Below, piece by piece: positions 10,849 to 22,545 of a stretch of DNA of 64,000 nucleotides (position 1 is its first letter; each line of letters begins with the position of its first letter). Source of the stretch: Aspidapion aeneum. Taxonomy: Eukaryota > Arthropoda > Insecta > Coleoptera > Brentidae. The translations under genes were made by a program, and so were the position numbers. The stretch is taken from NCBI GenBank assembly GCA_963576565.1, contig CAUYVT010000093.1:92001-156000 (forward strand). Direction: 5' to 3'. The notes beneath the pieces were generated by a model. That model was not told where the DNA came from, made no database searches, and worked only from the letters and a program-made list of their open reading frames with translations.

Positions 10849-10937
10849 CTACATAAATACAGAAAATTAAATATTTAATTTTTTTGTTGTTTATTTCTGT
10901 TTCTAAATTGTTTGGTAGGTTGTTGAAAAACTTTATA

Positions 10938-11147
10938 AATGCCTAAACTGGACTTCTCTGTTGGTGATAATCTATGCTTCAGATAGTGTTAATGTCATTG
11001 AGGTTACTCGATATTTTATTATGATATCATGTTGAGGCAGATAACTAAAGCATAAACTGGACTTGTCTCTGTTGATGATAATCTATGCTTCTGCTAGTTG
11101 TGGTACTGGAACTCGTATAATGATCATGTTGAGGCAGATAACTATCA
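10938..11147 (+). repeat. Tandem duplication, ~105-bp unit
   Basis: Two adjacent units (about 10,938-11,050 and 11,051-11,147) share TAAACTGGACTT, GATAATCTATGCTTC and ATGTTGAGGCAGATAACT in the same order. The middle differs by indels. Confidence 0.7.
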
Positions 11148-11394
11148 AATTTCTAAACGTTCTTGATGAGTTCTTCTGCAAAACCACCAGACCCTCGACT
11201 ATGTATATAGGTTATTGATGCATGATTTAGTTCAAAATATATATTTATAAATGTTTTTAACTTTAACAAAAATACCAAAAATATCCGAAAGAACAACTTT
11301 GAAAATTAATGTTTTGTTTAATTTCACTCGTCATTCTTTTTTTTTCTTTTGTTGATGTTAACTTGTGGCCAACTGGCCTCCCTGCGCTTTAATG
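11148..11394. other. AT-rich spacer
   Basis: Nothing recognised. Confidence 0.4.
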
Positions 11395-11515
11395 CATCGT
11401 TCGTTGAAAATAAACCCCCCGGAAGGATACGCTCCATGGACGTGGACAGCGGTTTTTCCGCGCTTTAAAATAAAATCCGCGCGGAAAATACGCTTCATGG
11501 ACGGGTCCCTTAATA
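11395..11515 (+). repeat. GC-rich repeat with two GTCCATG-containing halves
   Basis: Contains GATACGCTCCATGGACG and, about 70 bp later in the same orientation, AATACGCTTCATGGACGG, separated by a palindrome-like CCGCGC/GCGCGG region. An inverted relative is at 4,905-5,010. It may be a small non-autonomous transposon; ends are not defined. Confidence 0.4.
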
Positions 11516-12619
11516 CATATATGTGTTGTTTTCTTATCTAACCTAATCTGTGTTTGTTTTTTTTTTAAACCAAACCAATGTCCATGTCCATTCACAGTCA
11601 TAAAGAATAGTTTATTTGCTCACCTTTTAGAGTATTCCTTTATTTTTGACAGGGAACTAAAGTACTGAACCGCAGTCGTTTATCTATGACTAAAGTTGGG
11701 TAAACAGCAACTCGCTTCTTGAAACTCTGGTGCGATGCCTTGCCAGGGGGCACACAATGGGGCCATTACAAGGGGTCCCTGCCTGGTAGTTATCAGTCCT
11801 GAGTGAACCTTAAAAGTGCTGTCAAAATTTTTTCCATCAGTCTGTCTGTTTTTTGGTGTAACTCAAGGGCTGCTTTACATAACAACATAATGCACCATGG
11901 ACAAACATAATGCTTGATTGTGGTACATCAGTCCTTCATTTTTCTGCCTGCTTAGCATTAAAAGATGATATATTATTAAGCACTAGCTTTGTCACCATTG
12001 TGCATTATGTGAGCTGCCGACAGCAAGTGTACAAACTTTTTAGTAAGTACTGTAGAATTGATTTAGATTAGCAGGCTCTCAAAAAGGTATGGACCCACTT
12101 GTTTAACCCATTATATTGGGCCTTCTAAGGTGCTGCACCCTGGGCATTAAGAAGCCAGTTTATCAGTTAAATAACTAAATAAATAAATATCTTGTTTTTT
12201 ATTTACCTAACAACTTTTATAACAAAAATTTCCTCTACCTATTCCTACTAAGGCCTGCTTTACCAGTGGTGATCCCAGAGAGGATGGAGGCGATCTCCTC
12301 CCCCTCCCCTTTCTAGAGAACTTTAAATACAAAGGGCACATTCTGGTGTATTACATAACTGAGTAAAAAAACTATTTTGGTAATTGTGTAATACATATGG
12401 TTTCTCAAGAATTTCCATTTATTTTAAAGTAGGTATTTTGAAAATTCCTTTTTAGTGGTACAAAAAGCTTTTATTTCGGCATGTTAGAAAAACAAATTAT
12501 AAAAGAAAACCATATACTGCCTAATTAATTTTTTAAGTCTATACAATGTATGTTCAAAAAATCTAAATTGTCCTCCTTTTTTGTTGCATATCTGGAACCC
12601 CTCTGTCGAACCACTCACC
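11516..12619. other. No gene recognised
   Basis: Mixed composition with a GC-richer patch at 11,700-11,800 and another at 12,245-12,320. No long frame, terminal repeat or simple repeat stands out. Confidence 0.4.
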
Positions 12620-12800
12620 AATGTGATACACATTTGATACAATGGTGTATTCATGGGGGTTGGGGAGGCAAGAGGGGCCCCTTATCAGATTATTTAAATT
12701 ATGAATGTGCATAATAGCACCAAGGTAACCCCCAGGCCTTGACCCATGAGTAGTCTGGTAACGGAGAAGCTTTGACAAGTATGTAAAAAAATATAGATGC
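12620..12800 (+). repeat. Dispersed repeat D, copy 1
   Basis: Aligns with 55,345-55,531 in the same orientation. Shared words are ATACACATT, GATACAATGGTGTATT, GGAGGCAAGAGGGGCC, GCATAATAGCACCAA, GTAACCCCCAGGCCT and TAGTCTGGTAACGGA. Copy 2 is interrupted at GTATGTAAA by hairpin-ended element copy 3, so this copy is the empty site for that insertion. Confidence 0.75.
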
Positions 12801-12996
12801 AAGGGGGGTGGGTTAATCTGGTGATTCTGCCTATTTGGAACTAACAGCTAGTGCAGGCACATTGTGGCGCTCCGTACCCTGCAAAGGCATGCCTATGTGC
12901 CAGGTTAGATCATTTAAGGGTGCTAACCGCCACTACCGTACATGCATGGTATTAAAGCAAAGATGTTTAATTCCATGTACACTATATAATTTAATT

Positions 12997-13153
12997 TTAA
13001 TAATTATAAAAAAAATTGTGTAAAATGAATTTGGAGTCAATTGCAAGCAGAGCCCCTTTTTGGCTTCCTTGCTGACATTCCCAAGGGCTGACCAAGTGGG
13101 CCCCATTCTGTGTTGCTTTCTGGTCTTTGTACTTCATTTCTTCTAACTGCTTT
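12997..13153 (-). other. Possible exon fragment
   Basis: On the minus strand an acceptor-like TTTTAATTTTAG precedes an open frame of about 50 codons, starting KQLEEMKYKDQKATQNG and ending at a stop at 12,997. The stretch is clearly GC-richer than its surroundings. No family is recognised, and no donor or partner exon was found. It may be chance. Confidence 0.2.
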
Positions 13154-13331
13154 CTAAAATTAAAAAATGTAAATAAAACTTTTTTAACTAAAAATTTAAA
13201 AAAAAAATCAAGGCAATGTGCCATGCTTTTTTCATTTTTTCTTACTTGGGACAAGTGAAGATTGGTAGTCAAGAGTGTGTTTAGTAAAAAACAGTCAAAT
13301 CAGAATGTTCAAAAAAAATAGTGTTTCTTAA

Positions 13332-14805
13332 GGGGGCAAACTTCGTCCGAAAACTTAACATTTGACAACACTGATATCGCGTTTTTTGCCCAAATCTTTG
13401 TTCTAATAGAAATAGAAAACGAGAAAGCGAAACGCGTCGAAATTTTGAGGGGTAGTATTTTAAAGCATTTTTAACAACTGTATCTTAGCAGTTTTTCGCG
13501 AAATCATTTTATTCAAAAAATAAAAAAAAGTTATGGCTAAAACACAACAAATATTTCAAAACAATGTTTGGCATTTCAGTAGCCTAGTTGTGTTATAGAA
13601 AACTGTAGTGAAATTGTTTCGATTTTTGTATTTTTTGGAAATGTACAAAAGAAAATCAAAAATCTAACAAGATACGTTTAAAGATTTTGAAAAAATCTTG
13701 CATATGAACAGAAATAATATTTCAACTAGTTTTTTATAGAAGAGATCTATTAGGATTTACAACGGCGTGCTCAATTTTATATTTGCTGCAGGACACCAAA
13801 TCAGACAAGAGCCATCAAACTTCTGACTGAAGCGCCACCCCCATATACCGGGGGCAAGTCAATTTGATTGAGAAAATTTATCTAAGATCACGTGACCCGG
13901 ATTTTCACATTATTTTCAGATATTTTGAATAAATAAAATGTCGTTTAATATAAGTTAAATGATTATAAGAAGGTACAGTTCATATCATTATTTTTGAGAC
14001 AACATTTTACAACTTTTTTTCGTTGGCCTGTGCTATTTGTTATGGTAAACAGCTGAACTGTCAAAAAGTTATCTCAAAAATTATGATATGGAGTATATTT
14101 AAAGACATACAATTTTTTCTATTTACAAAACGTTTTTTAAGGGCTGGCCATAGCGTAACATTCAAAATCACGGGATTACGAACCAATTTATAAGATAGTT
14201 TTTGATAATTAGTATATTGCTCACTTAACAGAAGCTTGTGCTTAACTTCTCTGAAAGTAAAGCCCTTTTCATTTATTTATTTATTTATTACATAGCAAGA
14301 GAAGAACGTGACAAACTTCACACGAGCGTGAGAAAGTTACTTTCTGTCGAGTTATGGACGCAATTTTTCCTACGGACACTATTGAACTATACTAATTTTT
14401 GTAAAAATTGGTGTTTAATTTTACGTAAATCAAGTGAAACTGCTTTTTCGCATATGTGTGGGAAAGTAGTCTGTAACACATTTGCAAAAAAGTATTGTGA
14501 CAGTTAAACACTTTCCATACATGTGCCGAAGTTCTGAAAGTACTTGTCACGCATGTGCGAGAAAATTTCTGCACACGGGTGTGTTTTTGAGGATGCAAAT
14601 CGTGTAAAATCCAACATTTTCATATGTGGTAGCAGGAAATAGTAATTTACCCAACCAGTGCGGAAGACGCACTAAACACATTCGTTAAGTATGTAGGTAC
14701 AATATTTTTTCTACGAGGTTGTGGAAACAGAAATAAAGTACTACAATAAAAACAACTCATTTATTATTATATTTAATTTACAATGATTGCCGAAAACTTT
14801 ACTTC
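13332..14805. other. Left part of the TTAA insertion, no gene recognised
   Basis: A weak inverted pair, TTCATATCATTATTTTTGAG at about 13,978 and TCTCAAAAATTATGATATGG at about 14,072, would fold into a ~115-bp hairpin. A short (ATTT)n run lies at 14,269-14,288. Open frames here have no family motif. Confidence 0.4.
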
Positions 14806-14995
14806 TTATCCTGTGCAGCATCTGTGGATCAGGAGATTTTCGTTTTCATATTCTGGATCAATGATATCGGAAGGAATATATTTTGCTCTAGATGTATTTG
14901 GAGGCAGCCTCATAGTAACATTATGTGTTCCATCCTATTGTGGCTAAGTCTTCTTCGGGATTATCGGTATTTTCTATCACAGTAAATAAACACAT
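14806..14995 (-). pseudogene. Gene-like fragment, unknown family
   Basis: From an ATG at 14,995 the frame reads MCLFTVIENTDNPEEDL. After a shift near 14,935 it continues with TMRLPPNTSRAKYIPSDI, then an acidic stretch and a Cys pair, and stops at 14,806. An AATAAA-type signal follows near 14,757. Composition is more protein-like than the surroundings, but no family is recognised and one frameshift is needed. It may be the 3' exon of an element-encoded or captured gene. Confidence 0.25.
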
Positions 14996-15267
14996 TTTTC
15001 TATTTTTATTTATAAGATGAAATCAAAGATTATAGCACGGCCTACGCACTGATAGCTTGGTAAGCATTCCCGAGATGGCACTAATTCCATAGTTTTTACA
15101 GTTTTTTCACAAAATATACCCGCGCTGTTGCTACCTCCCAGTATAATTTTTTTATACCGTCAAACATTTCAAATTTATCAACTTTTTATATTTGTCAATT
15201 TTTTTCTGTCATTCATAAATGTTTTTCTTAATTTATTGCGTATTTTAAATAAGATACTTATTTGAAA

Positions 15268-15512
15268 ATGGCTTCAACCTGTTGCGTACTCAATTGCCGT
15301 TTCAAAATGAAACCCTTTCATAGATTCCCGAGATATTTTCAGGTAAGTAAAAATATATATTTATATAAGCATTGCCTTTAGTATGTATACAGTGATATAA
15401 GCTTGTTTTATATAAAGATTTATTATGAAAAACACTTTAATTACTTTCAGCTCCGCCAAAAAATGGGTGAATGCCGTTGGACATGAAAAAGCCTATCGAC
15501 CTTATACAAAAT
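15268..15512 (+). pseudogene. THAP-like first exon and part of a second exon
   Basis: Exon 1 (15,268-15,342) starts MASTCCVLNCRFK and runs to FHRFPRYFQ, followed exactly by the donor GTAAGT. The spaced cysteines and the FHRFP block are typical of the first part of a THAP domain. A pyrimidine-rich acceptor ends at 15,450, and the next exon reads SAKKWVNAVGHEKAYRP, the matching K-x-W part of a THAP domain, in a frame shifted by one base from exon 1. It then runs into family P repeat near 15,514, which removed the rest of the domain. The phase mismatch and truncation make it a relic. It lies inside the TTAA-flanked insertion. Confidence 0.5.
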
Positions 15513-15513
15513 C

Positions 15514-17012
15514 TGGGGGCACCGGCAGTGCCCCGCCAAGTTCGCGCGGAAACTGCAGTACCATCTTTTTCAGCCCATATTTGACCTATCTAAAACTCTA
15601 CTTCGGAATGAACTACGAAACTCAAACTTTGGACAGTCATAGATCTTTATAGAGTTAGCAATCCCTCCAAGTTTCATAGACTTCCATAAAGTAGTATTTA
15701 AAGTAGTTACGAAATTTCAAAAAAAGTCAAAGTTGCCACTCACTCACTCATGTCTAAATCATCAAAATTCTACTGTACTTGCAGACATGCTACAAAGCTA
15801 AAATTTGGCAGACTGATAGAAATTGTGACCAAACCCTTGGATTGGAAAAAATCAAAAAACCCAAAATTCTAATTCACTTACCTCCCCCATACATATAAAG
15901 TTATGTAAAGGTAACATTGCCCACTTCCAGAGGCGCTAGAGAGCTGAGCTTTGGCAGACTGATAGAAAATATGATAAAACTATTGGAAAAAATTTAAAAA
16001 CCTCAAAATTTTAATTTGCTTCCCTTCTCTATAAATGTAAAATTATGTCAAAGTAACATTGCCCACTTCCAGAAACGCTAGAGAGCTGAGCTATGGAAGG
16101 CCAATAGGAACTATGATAAAACTATAAAAGAAAATTAAAAAACCCCAAATTTTAATTAACTTCGCTCCCCTATCAATGTAGAGTTATGTAAAAGCAACAT
16201 TCTCCACTTCCAGAAACGTTAGAGAGCTGAGCTTTGGAAGACTAATAGGAACTATGATAAAACTTTAGGAAAAAATTTAAAAACACCAAAGAGAAGGCTG
16301 ATAGGAACTATGATGAAACCATAGGAAAATATAAAAAAAAAACTCAAAATTTTTAATAAGGCATTGCTAAAATTTTGAACAATATTCCTCATATTTTACT
16401 ACTTTAAAACTTAAATATTATCCAAATCCTTTAAAAAAGGAGTGAAATCATAACAAAATGTATGTAAAAAAAGCAGAGTACACGAAAATAGTATTTCGTA
16501 AAAAGAATTGAGATAAAAGTAAAGCCAAGTTCTCTAATACAAATTTCAAAATGAAAGGTTCTTACTAGTTTAGAAATGTTTTTCTAAACTTGGCTATTAC
16601 GGCTAAAAAAACATTACCAATCTAGTAAGAACCTTTCATTTTGACATTTGTATTGGAGAATTTGGCGTTACTTTTGTCTCAGTTCTTTTTACGGAATATC
16701 ACTTTCGCGTACTTGGCTTTTTTTACATGAAATGGTTTTGTTATGATTTCACTGCTTTTTTAAAGGATTTAGATAATAGGTATTTAAGTTTTAAAGTAGT
16801 AAAATATGCGGAATATTGTTCAAAACTTTAGCAATGCCTTATTAAAAATTTTGATTTTTTTTTATATTTTCCTATGGTTTTATTATAGTTCCTATCAGCC
16901 TTCTCTATAGTGTTCCTGGAAGTATAAAATTTTGGTGGTTTTAAATTTTTTCCTAAAGTTTTATCATAGTTCCCATCAGTCTTCCAAAGCTCAGCCCTCT
17001 AACGTTTTCCTG
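15514..17012 (-). repeat. Repeat family P, copy 2 (more complete)
   Basis: Inverted relative to 2,354-3,893. Order here: conserved tail (15,514-15,790, with GCCAAGTTCGCG and a CACTCACTCACTC run), about four ~142-bp subrepeats (15,790-16,320), the palindrome (16,449-16,745), then an inverted set of one to two subrepeats to about 17,012. The whole element is therefore a large inverted repeat centred on the palindrome. The first copy keeps only one side because the TA run and inverted-arm element cut off the other. No protein is encoded. Confidence 0.7.
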
Positions 17013-17556
17013 ATTTGATATTTAGATATCTAACTAAATTAAAAAAACTGTGATTGAGATACCGACGACTGTCAGTAAAACATTCCTTAAATGACTAGCC
17101 TGTGCCTGAATTAACATTGATTTATTATATAAAATATATTACAGTTTAAAAAAACTGGACTGGTAGAATACTGAACATAGCTAAATAAAAATAAATGTGT
17201 AGTTATTGGGTTGTTTTTTTATATATATCGTTGAAATGATCTAAAATATTTTAAAGACTTTTCAATACAAGTAGTGGTTGAGACATTTTGGATTCATTTC
17301 ACCAAAATGATTACCTAAAACATTTAAAATAATTTTTAATGTAATTCAAAGATTATGGAATATAAATAATCTTTAATTTATATTAAAAATATTTTTGAAT
17401 CACTTAGTATTTTTTTAAAAAGTTAAATATATCACCCGTGCGCGATTTTCGAAAATGTGTGTAGCGCCATCTTTGGACTGCTTACCCGAACTTATGTACG
17501 TTCGACACACTGTATATAATAATATTATAATTTTGAGTGGCCCATCTTAATAATAT
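17013..17556. other. AT-rich spacer inside the TTAA insertion
   Basis: No coding motif, terminal repeat or microsatellite recognised. Confidence 0.4.
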
Positions 17557-17596
17557 ATATTATAATCTATAATCTTTGGATTATAGATTATAATAT
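17557..17596. repeat. Perfect 18-bp hairpin
   Basis: Arms 17,557-17,574 and 17,579-17,596 are exact complements (ATATTATAATCTATAATC) around a TTTG loop. Such a compact AT hairpin could be a cruciform or a structured RNA element. Function unknown. Confidence 0.8.
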
Positions 17597-18659
17597 GGAT
17601 GAAATGTCATCCCCTGGTTTTTGACAAAAAAATAGGCTTTTTTATTTACTCTATTCTTTTTTTTTTTTTGCTATAGGAAAAGTAGCCGCCCACTTGTGTT
17701 TTTAGGCAAAAATTAACGTCAGTGTCAAACTCAAAATGTCTTGTTTTTTGTCATCCCTAAAATTTTAGTAAGGTCCACAATTTAGAAACCGAATAGGTGT
17801 CCCTAGGACTCTGATATGTAGTGCCACCTATTGACTGATATTTAAATATTTTGCTATTGTCTTTTGCGTAAAAAATTAGCTGAATCGAATTTGTCGCCTT
17901 AATGACAAATTATGAAAATCTTTCATTCAGGGACACAATGTATAAATCCATCAGATCAAAAAATATTTTTTTAATCTCATTGGTTTAAATGACACTTCAA
18001 GTCAAGCGGCTTTAGTAGTCCGTTTATTTAGACTCACCTGATTCCAAGCAGAGTGCACCAGAGCCAATTGCCGGCACACTTTGGGAATTCTTCCCTTGAT
18101 GGGACTCCCCAATTGATGGTGGCAACCTATGTATTAAACTCACTATAAAACCATAAGAAATAAACTTTAGCTTCACCCTCTAGCGGTTCCACCAGTATAG
18201 AACCTTTTAGAGCCTAAAGCTATGATGCCAGGTTCTAAAAGCAACTCAGAAATGTCCTCTATCCTATTATAGAACTAGATTTGGTAATGTCCGTGCGATT
18301 CCGTTGAATACCATAACACCTTTAGAGTAAATAATTTTTGAGTGCCCTTATGAAACCAATAAAAAAGTAAACATAGTCAACATAACCTCACTTAAATTGT
18401 TTGTATTTGTTTTTTAAAGTGTTAAAAGCGTATTATTCAAGACTTTTAAATGTTTTTATCGTGCAATTTGCACACAATCAAGAGGGCCAGTGCAATGATA
18501 TCCGTTGTGTCTGCAGGTTGGAGGGAAACCTCTTATATTGTCCATCTAAACAGGCCTTATCTAGGCCTGGGTGCCCTACCCAGGAGGACGGAAGCTCAAC
18601 AATTATTTATTATTGTGCTTTAAATAATCATTCTTGCAATAGGTAGGTACCAACCTGTA

Positions 18660-19260
18660 CCTCGGTATAGAAGTACCTAAAAAAACTAAAACACGAAAGT
18701 ATTTATTTACTTCTGTTAGAACCCTTAAGAAAACAAGGTTTTATATGGCCGCCTAAATACAACATAATTAAGTTTACCTTTAGGCCTTCCTATAAAACCT
18801 TTTTAAAATGCCTAAAAGTAATGGCAAAAACCAAAAGTCTTAAGTTTATATTTACCACTATAAAAAACCTTAAGGAAACTAGGGCCGCCCATATAATCAT
18901 ATTTACTATTGAACTACTGGTAACTATAAAACTAAAAGGATATAAGGTAACCTTTTAGCCCTATTATAACACACTTGATGACCTAAAGTAATTAAAAAAA
19001 CTAAATAGCCAAAAGTTATATTTATTTCTTTTTAAAAACTTTAGGTAAAAGGGTTTTATAAGACCATCTTTATAAATCAGAAATCAATAAAAACAAAAGT
19101 ATCTAAAAGGAACAGAAGGAATATCAGTTTTATTATACTCCCTTTATAAATCCTTTTTTGGTTGTATAACACCTCTTTCGGTAATTGGCAATATAAATTA
19201 CCTTTATGTAGCCAAATTGATCCTAAAAGCCATAACAGCACCCTCTAAATAACCTCGAAA
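18660..19260 (+). repeat. Degenerate ~135-165-bp tandem repeat in unit A
   Basis: Three to four units start near 18,673, 18,808 and 18,973. Each shows ACCTAAA-type starts, AAAAGT, TTATATTTA or TATTTATTTC, a CCTTAAGGAAAC-like block and GGTTTTATA. The same array is in unit B at about 27,960-29,120, so it predates the duplication. Confidence 0.45.
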
Positions 19261-20117
19261 CCAAATTAATAAAACCTTGAGTGGTAATAATGTTACTTGG
19301 GTTCACTTTCAGTTTTGCTGTTAAAGTGTTTTGGTAGCTGTTTTTCAGCAATTTGTGTTACTTGGGGCCTAACTTAATAAATTTAATAACTTTTGTTAAA
19401 GGGGAATCAAGTTTCTAGAATTTTTAATTTTTAACATAATCTGCCAATTCTTGGGCACCAAAGCATACACTTTTAATAAAATTACATAACTGCATCCTGT
19501 TTGAGATTGGTTGTCAGAAGTGATAATTAAATAGATATTTGAGAAATAATGATAATGCTCATTGTGTAAAAAATATGTTACGTTTACTTAGTCATAAGGC
19601 AGCTTGTATTTATATGTAAAAAAAATTCCGATTGCTGGTACTGTATACTATGTGTATCTTTTAAACATAATTTTTTTTTTCTATAACTTACCTAGGCTTC
19701 ATTTAATTTTGTTCTTGTTCCACCAATTCAGTGCGAAAAAATTATTAAAATTTTGCCTAATTACGACCTTGTAGTTTTGATAATAACAAAGTTAACAATA
19801 TTACCGACTTTAATTTGACTTTGGTTTAACTTTCAACTATATTTTTTCTAATTTTATAAGTGCTGGGAATAATGTTTTAAGTATTTAAGGAAAATTATAT
19901 ATTGACAAAAGAAACACCCTGTACGTTCTTCCAAATACAAAGTTAAATTAAACAATGTACACCATGTGAGAAAGGTATTCTTCTAGTTGTAAAAAGTAGT
20001 AAAATTAAGAAGGTATCTTAAACTGCATAACCGGTTTGAAGTTTGAGACTACTACTTTTTACATGATTTTTTTAATATTACCTTGTATCTTTCAGTATGT
20101 TACAAAATGACAAAAAC

Positions 20118-20569
20118 TGTGCACACAGGGGGTGCACAGGTGACCAATGAGGCACAAAAAGACAGGGTCTTAACTTTAGTTTTACCAACTGAGTGATAAA
20201 GCAATGATACGACCCATAAAGCCACTGATTAGGGTAGCACTTACCTTCAGCTTGGGTGTTGACAGGTCTAGGGGTACCCCTCTCGATGATCTTGCGGCTA
20301 TGGGCTGAATTTGGTGCGTTTCTGGGAAGCGCGTGTAATAGAACACTATACGGAGGGTCCGTATTTTAATTGATCCGAACTGGTCGGGTGACTTAACGGA
20401 AGTGCTACGAAATGTAGTTTTATGGGATTAGAAAAATCGCGACAATTTAAGGAAATATAACTGAAGTTAAGGTATGAATTTGTGTGCATTCAAGGGAATA
20501 CAAAATTCAAGAAACTTAAAGAATAACTAAAAAATAAAAATAGGTATAAATGTCAACGCGGATTAAACA
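20118..20569 (-). repeat. BEL1 3' LTR
   Basis: 452 bp, ending TGT...ACA on the plus strand. It keeps an ~80-bp stretch (about 20,411-20,492) absent from the other LTR. Confidence 0.95.
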
Positions 20570-20585
20570 TTTCCACCCACCAAAA
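20570..20585 (-). promoter_or_regulatory. BEL1 polypurine tract
   Basis: Read on the minus strand, TTTTGGTGGGTGGAAA abuts the 3' LTR, where plus-strand DNA synthesis would be primed. Confidence 0.7.
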
Positions 20586-20711
20586 CGCAATGTTTTCAAT
20601 CATAATAAACAAATAATCGCTTTGAGAAGGTCTCAAACATATCAACAAAAAAAAAAGGAAAAATAAACGAAAATTCTAAAATGAAAAAATTACTGCATGT
20701 GTAAAATACTG

Positions 20712-22545
20712 TTACTGTGTAGGCAGTGGACAAAGTTTGACCACTGGTCTTTGCAACTCCCCATGGGAGGTTTTTACTGTAACGACGCGTACTACCCCGT
20801 CATTCCCAGGATGTATTTGAGTAATTCGAGCGGTCTCCCATTGATAGGGAGGTTTTAGCTCATTTTTAATTAATACCAAGGAGCCTAATTTAATGTTTTC
20901 ACTATTATTTAACCACTTGCTTCTTTGCTGAAGTGTGTGGAGATATTCATGTTGCCAGCGCTGCCAAAAATCAGATTGCATGCGTTGGATCAATTGCCAC
21001 CTGCTAAGTCTATTTATTTTTAAATGAGACAGGTCAGGACTTGGTATAAAATTTTCAAGAGGCTCGAAATGTAAAAAATGGGCTGGAGTAAGTGGTTGCA
21101 GGTCGTTAGGGTCATTACTGACAGGGCATAGAGGACGGCTGTTTAAGAGAGCCTCTATTTGCACAAGCAATGTGTACATCTCTTCATAGGTCAACAGTTG
21201 GTCACCAATTATCCTATGAAGATGGGTCTTTACAGACTTGACCCCGGCCTCAGCAAGGCCATTAAAATGGGGTGCGCCAAGAGGGTTGAATTTCCAATTA
21301 ATGGAAACATCTTGTGATGCTGATTGAAAGTAGGCAAGAAGCTGACGGTTGGCGCCCACGAACGAGGTGCCTTGATCACTATGGATTTGAGAGACACGCC
21401 CACGCCTGGCGACAAACCGTCTAAAGGCGGCAATAAAGGCATCAGATGTCAGATCTGACACTAATTCTAAGTGAATTGCCTTTACCGCGCAGCAGACAAA
21501 AACGCAAATATAGGATTTTAGCTTAACCGTTCCTCGGACTCTATTTAATACAGTACTAATTGGGCCAGCATAGTCCAAACATACAGTAGAGAATACTTTC
21601 AGTTGGGAAACTCTTACAGAGGGTAAATCAGCCATAACTGGAGTGTATGACTTTGGTTTGCAGCGAAAGCAGCGTAGACCATTTGATAACGTTTTATAAA
21701 TAGCAGATCTGGGAGATAAAATCCAGAATTGCTGTAGTAACAAGTATTGGAGTGTTTTAAATCCCGGATGCAAATTTTTGTTATGCACATACTCTATAAT
21801 AAGCTCTGTAAGTCTATGGGACTTGGGCAGAAGAAGTGGGTGCTTTTCAGTGTAACATAAATCAGAGTCTTTTAATCTACCACCCACCCTGAGACAATGA
21901 TCATCCTGACTAACAAAGATGGCTAGTTTTCGATATGGTTTCGGAAGCAACTCATTCTTTTTAATTGAGGTGAATAAAAAATCAAAAGAAGTTCGTTGCA
22001 CATACGCAATAATGCAGAGGAGGGCATTTTGTAATTCTACAGGACCCAGAGAATCTTCGAGGTTGGGTTTGATGCAACCCAATTTTTTATGATTGTATAC
22101 AAAACGGAGCATCCAAGCGACAACCTTTAATATTTTACTAAAATTTGAGTATTTATTTAGCAAACACATTATAATATCTTCTTCCGATTTGTCTACGGTA
22201 AAGGCCTCTTTTCTCTCTTCCTGAATATATTCTGCAGGAACGTTATCTATGATTTTTGGCTGGTTTGGCCAACATGCCAATGGTTGAGACAGCCAAGTGG
22301 GGCCATTAAACCAAAGGGAATGGTTGACTAGCTGACTAGGCAAGCAACCACGAGACGCGCAATCTGCAGGATTGTCAGCTGTGGGTACATAGCGCCAAGA
22401 TGTAAAAGAAACTAATTCTTGAATGTACGCTACACGGTTCGCTACGAAGGGCCGCCAGCGATGGGCTGGAGAGGCCAACCAATGGAGCACGACTTGAGAG
22501 TCGGACCATGCATAAATAGCATCAAAGATTATGTGTTTGGAAAAA
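20712..22545 (-). pseudogene. BEL1 pol, RNase H end and integrase
   Basis: This frame continues the upstream RT frame after a one-step frameshift near 22,540. It begins with the RNase H block SDSQVVLHWL, followed by ADNPADCASRG, the aspartic pocket typical of BEL. The integrase zinc-binding HHCC pattern follows (EKHPLLL, NLHPGFK, then LRCFRCKP). The catalytic core shows D in CLDYAGP, D in HSDQGTSF and E in NGLAEAGVKS. The C-terminus has the BEL-type block ending in LCPLPTQ. The integrase looks complete, about 590 residues in this frame, so the block to expression is the frameshift upstream. Confidence 0.9.

Larger units (their letters stand above)
13332..17898. mobile_element. 4.57-kb insertion flanked by TTAA
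   Basis: Unit B reads GTGTTTCTTAATGACAAA without interruption (27,185-27,202). In unit A the same sequence is split, with TTAA present on both sides (13,328-13,331 and 17,899-17,902). The ends are GGGGGCAAACTTCG on the left and, read inverted, GGCGACAAATTCG on the right: short, imperfect terminal repeats. A TTAA target duplication is the hallmark of piggyBac-type transposition. No piggyBac DDD transposase is visible, so it would be non-autonomous or decayed. It contains a hairpin pair at 13,975-14,093, two gene-like fragments, a family P repeat and an 18-bp hairpin. An alternative is deletion of this segment from unit B. Confidence 0.65.

Noticed and set aside
18401..18646. 81-codon cysteine-rich frame conserved in unit A and unit B (27,707-27,952)
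   Set aside because: Of seven differences between the copies, five change the residue; there is no ATG at the start and no sign of constraint. Conservation comes from the recent duplication.
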